Origin: Solirubrobacteraceae bacterium
GTDB taxonomy: Bacteria > Actinomycetota > Thermoleophilia > Solirubrobacterales > Solirubrobacteraceae
Length of the DNA stretch: 64,000 nt
Reading direction: 5' to 3'
Assembly: GCA_017882455.1 (NCBI GenBank)
Contig: JADGPL010000006.1
Location: forward strand, 1 to 64,000
The position numbers and the translations under genes were made by a program. Positions 45,525 to 53,653 of this stretch are shown piece after piece. The notes beneath the pieces were generated by a model. The model was given only the letters and a program-made list of their open reading frames with translations. It did no database searches and was not told the origin of the DNA. The stretch's first letter is position 1. Every line of letters begins with the position of its first letter.

Positions 45525-46657
45525 GCGTCCGCCTGAGAGAGGTACAGATCGGTGATCGAGGACAGCCGCCAGCGCGACTCGTTCTCCGCCATCCACGCGA
45601 TGAGCGCTTCGCCCTCGGCCGGCATGCGGCCGGTACCGGTCAGGCAATCGACGGCGGCCTGAGAGGGCGCGACGTAGCGAAGCCCCGCATCCTCTGTCTC
45701 CCGTTCCCAGACGACCGGATCGAACGCGCGGAGCAGGACGACGTTGACTCCCTCGTCGGCCGGAAGCAACCCGAGCGTCTTGGCCAACGCCTCGATCTCT
45801 TTGCAGTACGCAATGAGCAGAGCCGGCGCGGCGACGGGCGCAAGACGCACGGCGGCGAACGATCCAGTGACCGCCACCGACGGGCCGGACAGCTCGGCGA
45901 GCTGCGAGAGCGCATCGTTTGCCCCGCCCGGCGCGAGGAAGGTGGACGCATCGTTGCTCTTGAGGACGTCGTATGACTCCGCCCACCGCCGCAGCAGCCC
46001 CGCCATATCGGCGTCCTGCACCCGTCCTCGACGGGTGCGCTCGACGAGGGCGTCTCGGTCCAGCGCGTCGAGCAGCCGCGAGACGTAGCCCTGTGTTAGG
46101 CCCGTAACGGCTGCGATTTCGCTTACTCCGTAGGGCGGCCGTACGTCGATGAGCAGGCGGATGAGCCGTGCCGCCTTTGGCCCGCGGACCCTCGCCTGGC
46201 CGCGAGGCATGGGCTGGGGGTTCCTGGCGGCTCCGACGGCACTTATGTAGAGCGCGGGGTTCTCCAGCTTGATCCGCGCGTTACCGGTGAGGTCGATGAA
46301 GTTGATGCCCTCTTTGGCAAGCAGCTCTTGACTTCGAGAGCTCATCCACGGAGAGACCGCGAGGATCGGGATGTTGCTGGCCAGTGAGCGGATCACGCGC
46401 GAGAGCCCGCCAGAGAGTTGCCCGACGGCGCGAGGATCGAATGATCGCTTCGCCTCGACCGCGAGGGTCACATAGGTCCCCCTCGGGTCGCGAAGGTCGA
46501 TCGCGCCGTCCGCCAGCGAGCGCCCCTCACCCGAGTTTGCGGCCACCTCGGCCCTGTTCGATCGTTCTACGGTCCAGCTCGCCGGGAGCATCTGGCGTAG
46601 CTGCACAACAGCCGCGTCGATGAGATCTGTTTGCTCGATGGTTCCGTTTGCCAGCAT
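45521..46657 (-). CDS. AbiEi-like winged-helix protein (probable antitoxin/regulator)
   Basis: The protein is 378 aa. The N-terminal ~150 residues resemble a nuclease-like fold used in this family (TLAVEAKRSF; ILAVSPWMSSRSQELLAKEG; INFIDLTGNARI). A winged helix follows at ~165-215 (YGVSEIAAVTGLTQGYVSRLLDALDRDALVERT). A C-terminal domain of about 150 residues may contact the partner. ATG 46657 abuts an AT-rich inverted repeat, so the mRNA may be leaderless and autoregulated. It is coupled by a 4-nt overlap to the nucleotidyltransferase gene. Confidence 0.65.
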   Translation of the reverse strand: MLANGTIEQTDLIDAAVVQLRQMLPASWTVERSNRAEVAANSGEGRSLADGAIDLRDPRGTYVTLAVEAKRSFDPRAVGQLSGGLSRVIRSLASNIPILAVSPWMSSRSQELLAKEGINFIDLTGNARIKLENPALYISAVGAARNPQPMPRGQARVRGPKAARLIRLLIDVRPPYGVSEIAAVTGLTQGYVSRLLDALDRDALVERTRRGRVQDADMAGLLRRWAESYDVLKSNDASTFLAPGGANDALSQLAELSGPSVAVTGSFAAVRLAPVAAPALLIAYCKEIEALAKTLGLLPADEGVNVVLLRAFDPVVWERETEDAGLRYVAPSQAAVDCLTGTGRMPAEGEALIAWMAENESRWRLSSITDLYLSQADA

Positions 46658-46705
46658 AGCAAAACTAGGATATCAGAAAAGATTTTCTATGCTAGCTATT
46701 TTGCT
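46658..46705 (-). promoter_or_regulatory. AT-rich imperfect inverted repeat at the AbiE-like promoter
   Basis: Arms AGCAAAA (46658-46664) and TTTTGCT (46699-46705), plus inner AGAAAA/TTTTCT at 46675-46687, form an imperfect inverted repeat of 48 bp ending at the start codon. The segment is about one-third GC in a roughly 70% GC setting. It probably contains the promoter and operator for the HTH/nucleotidyltransferase pair. Confidence 0.6.
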
Positions 46706-46747
46706 GTCCTCGCAAATGTCCTCCTCCAGTAAACCTACGAGCACTCC

Positions 46748-47071
46748 TTACTCGAACAGCCTGCCCTCGACGTCCGGCCAGTACCTGTAGAGAGTCTTGG
46801 CCTGGTCGAGCACGAGCTCGGCAAAGTGGTTGATGTCCTGGACGCTCCCGCCCCCAGGCGGCGCAACTGGCAGCTTGTACTCGTGCTCGCGGAGGAGCCG
46901 CCTGATCTGGCGGCGAATGGCAGCCTCAGTCGATGCCCGGTCGGCCCAGTCGACGGTGAGGTCTTCCCTGATGCTTTTGACGAGGTCTCGCGCGATTTTG
47001 GCGAGTTGCGGGTCGACGTTGGGCACGTCGGTGCCACCGGCGAGCGCGTCGTAGAAGGCGGACCTGGTGCG
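46748..47071 (-). pseudogene. C-terminal remnant of a type I restriction enzyme HsdR
   Basis: The frame SAFYDALAGG ... QLAKIARDLVKSIREDLTVDW ... RQIRRLLREHEY ... AELVLDQAKTLYRYW matches the conserved C-terminal (DUF3387) region of HsdR, which in complete proteins follows more than 700 residues of nuclease and helicase domains. It ends in a natural stop but has no 5' part, being joined to unrelated sequence at about 47065. Confidence 0.7.
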
Positions 47072-47144
47072 GTTTGAGCTTGTGATCACGCCAGATCCGG
47101 TGCACCGTCGTAGGAGAAACACCGGTCGCGGTGGCCAGCCACCT
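47064..47144 (-). mobile_element. IS630-like transposase fragment
   Basis: In a second minus frame, WLATATGVSPTTVHRIWRDH followed by KLKPHQ matches the helix-turn-helix end of IS630-family transposases. Only ~27 residues remain; no DDE region or terminal repeats were found. Confidence 0.6.
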
Positions 47145-47269
47145 GCTCGCGCCACGCGGACGCCCTCCGCGCGCTCGCACAGATCCTCCAGCAGCGCCGT
47201 CTTGCCCACGCCCGGCTCGCCGCGCATCACGAGCATGCCGCCGCGCAGGAGTAGTTTTCCACAGAGCAC
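47145..47269 (-). pseudogene. N-terminal fragment of a LuxR/STAND-type ATPase
   Basis: The frame GGMLVMRGEPGVGKTALLEDL followed by CERAEGVRVARAGG carries a Walker A (GEPGVGKT) in the setting of LuxR-family or cyclase-linked ATPases. It stops being recognisable at the IS630-like fragment. It is a truncated remnant. Confidence 0.6.
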
Positions 47270-47321
47270 GATGCGGCTCGACCCGGATGAGCTCGAGTTA
47301 CGACCGATCTAGCTTGAGCGC

Positions 47322-47786
47322 ATGTTCTCCAGCGGCTCCGCGGCACGCGCCCATCTCAAACCCCAGCCTTGGCGCTGGAGCCACCCGCGGGTCCTCGTGG
47401 AGCACCCGGACGAGGCGACCGGCCTCGCGATCGCCTCCGGCTTGCGCTTCGCCGGCTACGCGGTCGCCATCTGTCCCGGCCCAGCCGGACACGGGCGCTG
47501 TCCACTGGCCGGACCCGCAGGATGCGCCCCAGCTCACGACGCCGATCTCGTTGTCAGCTCCCTGGGCTACGAGCGCGAGACGGCCCGGGAGGTGTTGCGC
47601 GCACTGCGCACGCACTATCCCGACACGCCTCTACTGGTCGAGGCGCCGTCGGACATGGACACGGGCATGCGCGAGCTCTTGGACGGTGCTCACCAGTTGC
47701 CGGCACCGGCGAGCACCGAGCAGATCGTAGCCGCCGTGCGGAGCCTGTCCGGCCACACCGCCGACGAGGGCCCCGCCGATGCGTAG
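47322..47786 (+). CDS. receiver-like (Rossmann) domain protein lacking phospho-Asp
   Basis: This 154-aa protein has a CheY-like alternation: PRVLVEHPDEATGLAIASGLRFAGYAVAI, DADLVVSSLGYE, YPDTPLLVEAPS and a final STEQIVAAVRSL. The usual acceptor Asp position reads VVSSLG and the Lys is absent, so it is a pseudo-receiver at best. It overlaps the next gene by 8 nt, suggesting co-expression. Confidence 0.55.
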   Translation: MFSSGSAARAHLKPQPWRWSHPRVLVEHPDEATGLAIASGLRFAGYAVAICPGPAGHGRCPLAGPAGCAPAHDADLVVSSLGYERETAREVLRALRTHYPDTPLLVEAPSDMDTGMRELLDGAHQLPAPASTEQIVAAVRSLSGHTADEGPADA

Positions 47787-48957
47787 CCCATTTCACAGCG
47801 AGCAGGAGGCCTTTCGGTCTGTCCTGCTGGCGACACTCGCTCTGATCGCAGTCGTGCTCGCCGCCGCGCTCGGCCCGACGTGGCTCGCTCCCGTTGTGCT
47901 TGCGGTCGTACTCGGCGCCGTAGCTGTGCGCGTAGCGCAAGTGCGCATGCGCAAGCTCCGCGGCCTTGAGCTGCCGGTCAAGATGGCCCCCGCGCACCTT
48001 GGCTCAGCGTCGGAGCGCCGCGTCCTCGTCGTCGCCAACGACACACTCAGCGAGGAGGCGCTCCTCAGCGAGCTCGAGCGGCTGGCCTCCGTACCGCATA
48101 CGCACGTGCTCCTGCTCGTGCCCGCGCTGATCTCCCCTGGAGCCCGCTTGACCGGCGCTGTCGACGGCCTCTTGGATCAGGCGCGCCTCCGCCTGAAGAC
48201 GGCCCTCGACCGCGTCGGCCACGACCTCGTCGTCGGGGGTGGGATCTCGGATGCAGATCCACTCGAAGCCGTCGAGGACGCGTTCGCCACCTTCGTGCCG
48301 GATGAAGTCATCGTCTCCACTGGCTGGGAGCGAGCCGCGAACGGACTCGAGCCGCAGCTCGCGGGTCTCGTGCGTGAGCGGTTCGCCGTGCCCGTTCGTC
48401 ATCTCGTCTTCGAGCCCGGGTCCGTCACGCAAGAACCAGACAAGGACACCGAGGCCAGATATCGGCACGAATTCGGTGAGGCAGCCGCCAGGAAGTTCGG
48501 GCTGAAGGCGCTCGCGGGCGCGGGGATCCTGGCCGCGGTGCTGTTGTCCGTGGTCGCAGTCGTCCAGAGCAGCGAACGAGACGAAGCACGCGCGGCATCC
48601 CAGGCCACCGCCGCGCAGACCGCGGGACTACCCCCGATCGCAAAGGTGGTCGATCTGTCGGTCATCCCGGAATACAAGCGCGGTCCGGAAGGCGAAAAGC
48701 ACGATGCCTTCACCACGACCGACTTCACCGTCCGGGCGGGCCAGCCCCAGCAGTTGAGGATCGACAACACCGATACGGTGCCTCACAGCATCACCGCGCC
48801 GGAAGCCGGCATCAAAATCGTCGTCATACCCGGCACCCACACCTACACGTTGCTCGTAAAGCAGCCTGGAAGGTTTCTCTGGTTCTGCAGCTTCGTATGC
48901 GACGAATGGGCGATGCAGCACCCGGGCTACATGAGCGGCTACATCAGCGCCATCTAG
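47779..48957 (+). CDS. membrane protein fusing a USP-like domain to a cupredoxin domain
   Basis: The protein is 392 aa. TM helices lie at ~14-60 (two segments). A Rossmann/USP-like region follows (~78-230; RRVLVVANDTLSEEALLSEL, VGGGISDADPLEAVEDAF, DEVIVSTGWER). A further TM (ALAGAGILAAVLLSVVAVVQ, ~246-265) leads to a C-terminal single-domain cupredoxin with ligand candidates His in VPHSITAPEAG and CSFVCDEWAMQHPGYM (Cys, Cys, His, Met). The Cys pair resembles the CuA layout of cytochrome oxidase subunit II but with a longer Cys-His gap. The cupredoxin faces outside; the USP-like part lies inside. Electron transfer or copper sensing is inferred. Confidence 0.75.
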   Translation: MRSPFHSEQEAFRSVLLATLALIAVVLAAALGPTWLAPVVLAVVLGAVAVRVAQVRMRKLRGLELPVKMAPAHLGSASERRVLVVANDTLSEEALLSELERLASVPHTHVLLLVPALISPGARLTGAVDGLLDQARLRLKTALDRVGHDLVVGGGISDADPLEAVEDAFATFVPDEVIVSTGWERAANGLEPQLAGLVRERFAVPVRHLVFEPGSVTQEPDKDTEARYRHEFGEAAARKFGLKALAGAGILAAVLLSVVAVVQSSERDEARAASQATAAQTAGLPPIAKVVDLSVIPEYKRGPEGEKHDAFTTTDFTVRAGQPQQLRIDNTDTVPHSITAPEAGIKIVVIPGTHTYTLLVKQPGRFLWFCSFVCDEWAMQHPGYMSGYISAI

Positions 48958-48978
48958 AGCTTGCCAGGGGGCTGGGCG

Positions 48979-49428
48979 CTACGCCCGGGCGGGAATGGCA
49001 TCGAGCGCAGCTTTGAGATCGTCCACCGACTGGTAGTCCAGCCCCAGACGGTGGTCGTGGCGGTGGCGCACCACGCCCTGCTCGTCGATGATGACGACGG
49101 CACGCTTGCCGCTTGCGCTGTACGCCTTGCCGACGGTCTTATCGACGTCAGCCAGCAGCGGGACCGTGAGGCTGTTCTTGAGGATGAAGCCCTCGTGGGA
49201 GGCCAGATCCTGCGCCGAGATCCCGACGACCGTCGCATCGAGCGCCGCGAAGTCGTCCGCCCGATCCCGGTACGAGCAGAACTGCTTTTTACACACCGGC
49301 GTGTTGTCGCCCGGGTAGAACAGCAGCACGACCCGCTCCCCGCGATGCTCTGAGAGCCGGAACGGACCGTCCGTGCCCGGCAGCTCGAAGTCCGGCGCCT
49401 GCTCGCCCACCTGTGGTGTCTTGGCCAT
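48979..49428 (-). CDS. bcp: thiol peroxidase of the BCP/PrxQ type
   Basis: This 149-aa protein has the AhpC/TSA fold motifs APDFELPG, VVLLFYPGDNTPVCKKQFC with peroxidatic Cys46 and resolving Cys51 (the atypical 2-Cys BCP spacing), and AVVIIDEQGVVRHRH. It reduces peroxides at thioredoxin's expense in the cytosol. ATG 49428 lies close to the divergent lipoprotein gene. Confidence 0.92.
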   Translation of the reverse strand: MAKTPQVGEQAPDFELPGTDGPFRLSEHRGERVVLLFYPGDNTPVCKKQFCSYRDRADDFAALDATVVGISAQDLASHEGFILKNSLTVPLLADVDKTVGKAYSASGKRAVVIIDEQGVVRHRHDHRLGLDYQSVDDLKAALDAIPARA

Positions 49429-49459
49429 GCTCGGACTCTATGCGCTAGAACGAGGACGC

Positions 49460-50980
49460 GTGCGCCCGTCCCGCCTCCGCTCCGCGCTTGCCCCCGCTCC
49501 CTGCCTGCTGCTCGTCGCGTGCCTCGTGCTCGCCGCATGTGGAGCGAGCGCACCCGCCGCCGCGTCCACGCCGAGCGCAAGCCGTGCGGCGATCCCTGCG
49601 GCCGGCGCCTCCGCCTCGCGGCTCCTGGACTGGCCCGAGTTCGGCCTGAATCCCCAGCGCGCCGACGTCAGCGAAGACGCCACCGGCATCACCGCGGCCA
49701 ACGTGGCGCACATGCGCCGCGTCACGGTCGCGCTCCCGGGAACGGTGGACTCCTCGCCCGTCTACCTGCACGGCGTCGCGGTGGACGGCTCGAGCCACAA
49801 CACGATCGTGGCAACGACCACCTACGGCAGGACGCTCGCGATCGACGCGAACACCGGCCGGATCCTGTGGACGTTCACCCCGCCCGGCATCTCCGGCTGG
49901 GCGGGCAGCGCCCAGATCACCACCGCCAGCCCCGTCGCGGACCCGGACCGGATGTTCGTCTACGCGGCCTCCCCCAACGGCCTCATCCACAAGCTCTCGC
50001 TCTCCGACGGAGGCGAGGATCGCAGCGGCGGCTGGCCCGTGCGGATCACGCGCGACCCAACCCACGAGAAGATCGCAGCCGCGCTCAACATCGACGGGAG
50101 CTCGGTGCTCGCCGCGACCGGCGGCTACTACGGCGATGCCCCGCCCTACCAGGGCCATCTGGTGGCGATCGACCGCTCGAGCGCTCGCCTGACGCGGGTC
50201 TTCAACACGCTCTGCTCGGGCCGACGCGAACTGCTCGTGCCGAGCAGCTGCCCGGCGAGCGACTCGGCGATCCTCTCCCGCGGCGGTGCCGTGGTCGAGC
50301 CGGGAGGCAAGCGCATCCTGATCGACACCGGCAACGCCCCGTGGAACGGCAGCAGCGACTTCGGCGACAGCGTGCTCGAGCTCACCTTCCCGTCGCTGAG
50401 CCTGCGCCAGTCCTTCACGCCCACCAACCAGGCCGAGCTCAACAGCAGCGACACCGACCTCGGCTCGAGCGCCCCCGTGCTGCTCGGCCACGATCGTGTG
50501 GCCGTGGCCGGCAAGGATGGGATCCTGCGCGTGCTCGCGCTCTCGCGCCTGGACGGCCGCCCGCCGTCAGCCCGCCACTCGCTCGGCGGCGAACTCCAGC
50601 GCCTTTCGATACCGGGCGGCGGCGAGCTGTTCACGGCGCCCGCGGTCTGGAGCCACGGCACCTACACCACCATGTTCGTCGCCGACGAAGGCGGGACCGC
50701 CGCCTACGCGCTGCGCGCCGGGCGCCTGTATCGGGTGTGGGAAGACGGGACGCCGGGCACGAGCCCGGTGATGGCCGGAGGCCTGCTCTACGTCTATGAC
50801 CCCGCGGCGGGCGGCATCGATGTCTATCGCCCGTCCTCGCCGCGGGCGATCGCCAAGCTCGCCGGCCAGCCGGGCCACTGGAACAGTCCGATCGTCATCG
50901 ACGGGCATGTGGTCGAGCCCGAGGGCAACGCCAACGACCACAAGCTCACGGGGACGCTGGAGATCTTCTCAGCGGCTTGA
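49460..50980 (+). CDS. lipoprotein with PQQ-type beta-propeller
   Basis: This 506-aa protein from GTG 49460 has a lipoprotein signal with lipobox LAAC (LLLVACLVLAACGAS). An 8-blade PQQ-like propeller follows: DWPEFGLNPQRAD, SSPVYLHGV, GRTLAIDANTGRILWTFTPPG, VLLGHDRVAVAGKDGILRVLAL and TAAYALRAGRLYRVWEDGTPG. The true PQQ-enzyme catalytic residues cannot be assigned, so a scaffolding or sensing role is as likely. ATG 49427 is possible but would overlap the divergent peroxiredoxin start. Its 3' end overlaps the sulfotransferase gene by 35 nt. Confidence 0.8.
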   Translation: MRPSRLRSALAPAPCLLLVACLVLAACGASAPAAASTPSASRAAIPAAGASASRLLDWPEFGLNPQRADVSEDATGITAANVAHMRRVTVALPGTVDSSPVYLHGVAVDGSSHNTIVATTTYGRTLAIDANTGRILWTFTPPGISGWAGSAQITTASPVADPDRMFVYAASPNGLIHKLSLSDGGEDRSGGWPVRITRDPTHEKIAAALNIDGSSVLAATGGYYGDAPPYQGHLVAIDRSSARLTRVFNTLCSGRRELLVPSSCPASDSAILSRGGAVVEPGGKRILIDTGNAPWNGSSDFGDSVLELTFPSLSLRQSFTPTNQAELNSSDTDLGSSAPVLLGHDRVAVAGKDGILRVLALSRLDGRPPSARHSLGGELQRLSIPGGGELFTAPAVWSHGTYTTMFVADEGGTAAYALRAGRLYRVWEDGTPGTSPVMAGGLLYVYDPAAGGIDVYRPSSPRAIAKLAGQPGHWNSPIVIDGHVVEPEGNANDHKLTGTLEIFSAA

Positions 50981-51962
50981 CGTCCACGGGCGCGGCATCG
51001 CCGTAGCCCCATAGGCTCACCAGATCGCGGCCCAGGTACTCGCTCAGGGCTTCGACCTCGGGCTTGAAGCGCCGGCGCAGCTCGAGCATGAAGGCCTCGT
51101 CGGGAGACTTGGGACGTCCGTAGATCATGCGGCCGCGGATCAGCTGGAGCGCCTCGCTGCGCAGGCGTGCCGGCGTCACGAGCTTCACGGCCCTCCTCAG
51201 CCTGCGCACGACCGGGCCGCGCCCGTATGCGAGGTTGCGCACGGTCTCATCCAGGCCCACCCTCCGGCGCACGGTCGGATTGGCCTCGAGCACCTCGATC
51301 GGCAGCGTGTCGTCCACGCCGAGAAAGCGCTCGACCGTGCGCACCGTGCCCTCGTTGTCATTGCGGAAGTCGTCATAGACCAGGACCAGCACCTGCTCCG
51401 CGGGGAACACCGCGTGGAAGCGACGCAGCTGATCCACGTAGCGCGCGCGCTCGCTGTACATCAGCACCTGCGGCCAGTTGGCGTTGACGCTCGGCAGCTC
51501 GCGCCCCTGGCGCCGCTCGTCTTCGAGCTCGATCGCCCGGCGCAGGCTCGCCACCTCCTCGGAGCGATGCTGCAGCAGCTGCAGATGGAGCGAGCGCACG
51601 AAGTCGGCGGGCTCGCGCAGGATCACGATTATGCGAGCCCCCGGCTGGGCCTGCGCGATCAGCGCGGGCGCCGTGTGCGACCAGATGTAGGCCGTCGAGG
51701 CCTCCCCCACGAGCTGCTCGGGCGTGGCTGCCGCGAACAGCGCCAGGTAGTCCTCGCGCGTTTCACCCGGCGCACCGGACGGACGCGGCTGGAAGGGCGA
51801 GGGAAGGTCGGTCGAGAAGAACCGCGGCTCCTTGCGCTCGGGCATGTAGATCTGCGGGTGGCGCCGCAGCATCTCGTAGAGGGCCGTCGTGCCGCACTTC
51901 GGGTGACCCACGATGAAGAAGTCGGGAACCCTGCCCGGAGGACCCTGCGCGGGGCTCGTCAC
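50946..51962 (-). CDS. sulfotransferase family protein
   Basis: This 338-aa protein has the PAPS 5'-phosphosulfate loop VGHPKCGTTALYEML at ~18-32 and the 3'-phosphate region ARIIVILREPADFVRSLHLQ. Further family motifs are EASTAYIW and EQVLVLVYDDFRND. It probably sulfates a glycan or lipid made with the neighbouring glycosyltransferase-like proteins. Last gene of a five-gene minus-strand run with 11-21 nt gaps. Confidence 0.87.
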   Translation of the reverse strand: MTSPAQGPPGRVPDFFIVGHPKCGTTALYEMLRRHPQIYMPERKEPRFFSTDLPSPFQPRPSGAPGETREDYLALFAAATPEQLVGEASTAYIWSHTAPALIAQAQPGARIIVILREPADFVRSLHLQLLQHRSEEVASLRRAIELEDERRQGRELPSVNANWPQVLMYSERARYVDQLRRFHAVFPAEQVLVLVYDDFRNDNEGTVRTVERFLGVDDTLPIEVLEANPTVRRRVGLDETVRNLAYGRGPVVRRLRRAVKLVTPARLRSEALQLIRGRMIYGRPKSPDEAFMLELRRRFKPEVEALSEYLGRDLVSLWGYGDAAPVDVKPLRRSPASP

Positions 51963-51977
51963 AGCCGCGAAGTGTAA

Positions 51978-52784
51978 CTATCGCCTGACATCGGCCAGCC
52001 AGTCCGGATCGCCTCGCGCGATCCGCGCGTGCAGCTCCTCGGAGTGGCGCAGGTAGCGACGCTGCACCCTGCGCTCCCACAGCCGCCTCCTGCCGGTTTC
52101 CAGGCGAGCAGCGACCGCGCCGGGCAGCGGAAGCCTCGTGCCCGGCGCGGGCGCGAGATCGCGATGGGCCCGGCTCAGCCCGCCGCCCTCCCCGGCGCCG
52201 TGGTGATAGACGATCTCACCGTAGATCGCGAAGAACAGCGGGTCCAGCCGCGTGGGGTTGGAGCGCAGCAGCTGCACCCATGGCGTTCCCGTCAGCTCGA
52301 GCCGGCGCAGGAGGTTGGCCCCCAAGCCCGTAACCCGCCTGCCCCTCTCGTCAGAGAAGACATACCCATCCGACCAGTCTCCCGCCAGCCGACGCCAGCT
52401 CGCCGCGCTGGTCACGCAGAAGCAGGGATGCGGCTGGGGATCCCCGGCGCTCTCCGCCCGCCGCACGGCGATCAGGGGCGCCGTTTCGAGCGCCGCCTCG
52501 ATCCTCGGCATCGGGTCGGCCACGGGGAATGCGTCGCCGTCGAGGAACATCAGCAGATCGTCCTCGTCGGCCTCCCGCAGGACCTCGACGGCGAGGTGGT
52601 TGAGCTTGCCCGCCTGGGCGCCTTTCTGATCGACGATCCGGTCGAAGTGCGCGCCATGGGCGGGGTCGATGAGCTGGATCGAAGCCCACGTCTGAAACGG
52701 CACCGAGATGTGCTGGCGCAGATGGCGCGTCTGGATCTCGATCCAGCGCGGCGAGATGGTGTGTGAGGTGAGGACGTGGAGCAT
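51978..52784 (-). CDS. GT-A-like glycosyltransferase family protein (copy 1)
   Basis: This 268-aa protein has MLHVLTSHTISPRWIEIQTRHLRQ at the N-terminus, then AGKLNHLAVEVLREADEDDLLMFLDGDAFPVADPM with a DGD motif like the metal-binding DxD of GT-A folds, and PHPCFCVTSAASWRRL. The donor sugar is unknown. It is paralogous to the next gene, suggesting tandem duplication. Confidence 0.7.
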   Translation of the reverse strand: MLHVLTSHTISPRWIEIQTRHLRQHISVPFQTWASIQLIDPAHGAHFDRIVDQKGAQAGKLNHLAVEVLREADEDDLLMFLDGDAFPVADPMPRIEAALETAPLIAVRRAESAGDPQPHPCFCVTSAASWRRLAGDWSDGYVFSDERGRRVTGLGANLLRRLELTGTPWVQLLRSNPTRLDPLFFAIYGEIVYHHGAGEGGGLSRAHRDLAPAPGTRLPLPGAVAARLETGRRRLWERRVQRRYLRHSEELHARIARGDPDWLADVRR

Positions 52785-52805
52785 CGGCTTGAGCCTCGGT
52801 CGATC

Positions 52806-53639
52806 TCAGATGAGATCCGCGAGCCACTCCGATCCGCCCCGCTCGATCTTCTCGAACATGCGCTGTGAGTCCTCCAGCAGCCGCTCGCGCTTCTCGCGTT
52901 CCCAGGCGAGCCTCCTGCGTTTGACGAGCGCGCGCCCAACCGGCGCGAGCACCCGCGACCGGTTGGGGCGAAGCAGCCGCTCGGGGAGCATCGCACGGTG
53001 GACCGCGCTGAGTTTCTCGGCGCGGAAGCCCGCCCCGTGGTGGTAGACGATGTCCCCGTACACGGCGAAGTACAGGGGATCGGGGTTCCTGCGATTGGAG
53101 CGCAGCACCTCGACCCATTCCATCCCGGCCAGCTCCAGCTCGCGCATCAAGAGACTGCCGACGTCGGTGATGTCCCATCCGTGAGCTCCGGGCCAGGTGG
53201 GGCCGGCGGACCAGTCGCCTGGAAGCGAGCGCCAGGTCCCCACCGTCGTGACGCAGAAGCACGGATGCGGCTGCGGCTGATCGACGTTCTCGGCTCGCCG
53301 TACAGCTATCAACGGGGCCCGCGAGAGACCCTCCTCGATGAACGGCATCGGGTCGGCTATCGGGAAGGCGTCACCGTCGAGGAACATCAGCAGATCGCTG
53401 TCCGCGGCCTCCTCGGAGATCTCCATCGCGAGGTGGTTGAGCTTTCCCGAGTGGCTGCCCAGCTGCTCGATCGTGCGATCGAAGTGAGCGCCGCGATCGA
53501 AGTGAGCGCCGTAGGACGGATCGATCCCCTCGAGCGAAGCCCACGTCTGGTACGGGACCGAGATGTGCTCGCGCACGTGCCTCGTTTGGATCTCGACCCA
53601 CCGCGGGGACAGGTAGTGGGCGGTGGCGATGTACAGCAC
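52806..53639 (-). CDS. GT-A-like glycosyltransferase family protein (copy 2)
   Basis: This 277-aa protein has the same pattern as copy 1: SPRWVEIQTRHVREHISVPYQTWAS, SGKLNHLAMEI, DLLMFLDGDAFPIADPMP, PHPCFCVTTVGTWRSLPGDW and YHHGAGF. It contains an 18-bp tandem duplication that repeats GAHFDR. Gaps to neighbours are 21 and 14 nt. Confidence 0.7.
   Translation of the reverse strand: MLYIATAHYLSPRWVEIQTRHVREHISVPYQTWASLEGIDPSYGAHFDRGAHFDRTIEQLGSHSGKLNHLAMEISEEAADSDLLMFLDGDAFPIADPMPFIEEGLSRAPLIAVRRAENVDQPQPHPCFCVTTVGTWRSLPGDWSAGPTWPGAHGWDITDVGSLLMRELELAGMEWVEVLRSNRRNPDPLYFAVYGDIVYHHGAGFRAEKLSAVHRAMLPERLLRPNRSRVLAPVGRALVKRRRLAWEREKRERLLEDSQRMFEKIERGGSEWLADLI
53475..53510. repeat. 18-bp in-frame tandem duplication
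   Basis: Positions 53475-53492 and 53493-53510 are identical, adding six residues (GAHFDR twice) to copy 2 of the glycosyltransferase pair. Copy 1 has the motif once (GAHFDR), so the duplication postdates the paralogue split. Confidence 0.92.
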
Positions 53640-53653
53640 TTGCGACGCGCTGA

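Noticed and set aside
46748-47269. A single 173-aa AAA protein
   Set aside because: The Walker A segment and the HsdR-like C-terminus belong to different families and are separated by a transposase fragment in another frame.
49427-49459. ATG 49427 as start of the PQQ-propeller lipoprotein
   Set aside because: It overlaps the divergent peroxiredoxin ATG and would put 11 extra residues before the signal peptide; GTG 49460 has a GAGGA upstream.
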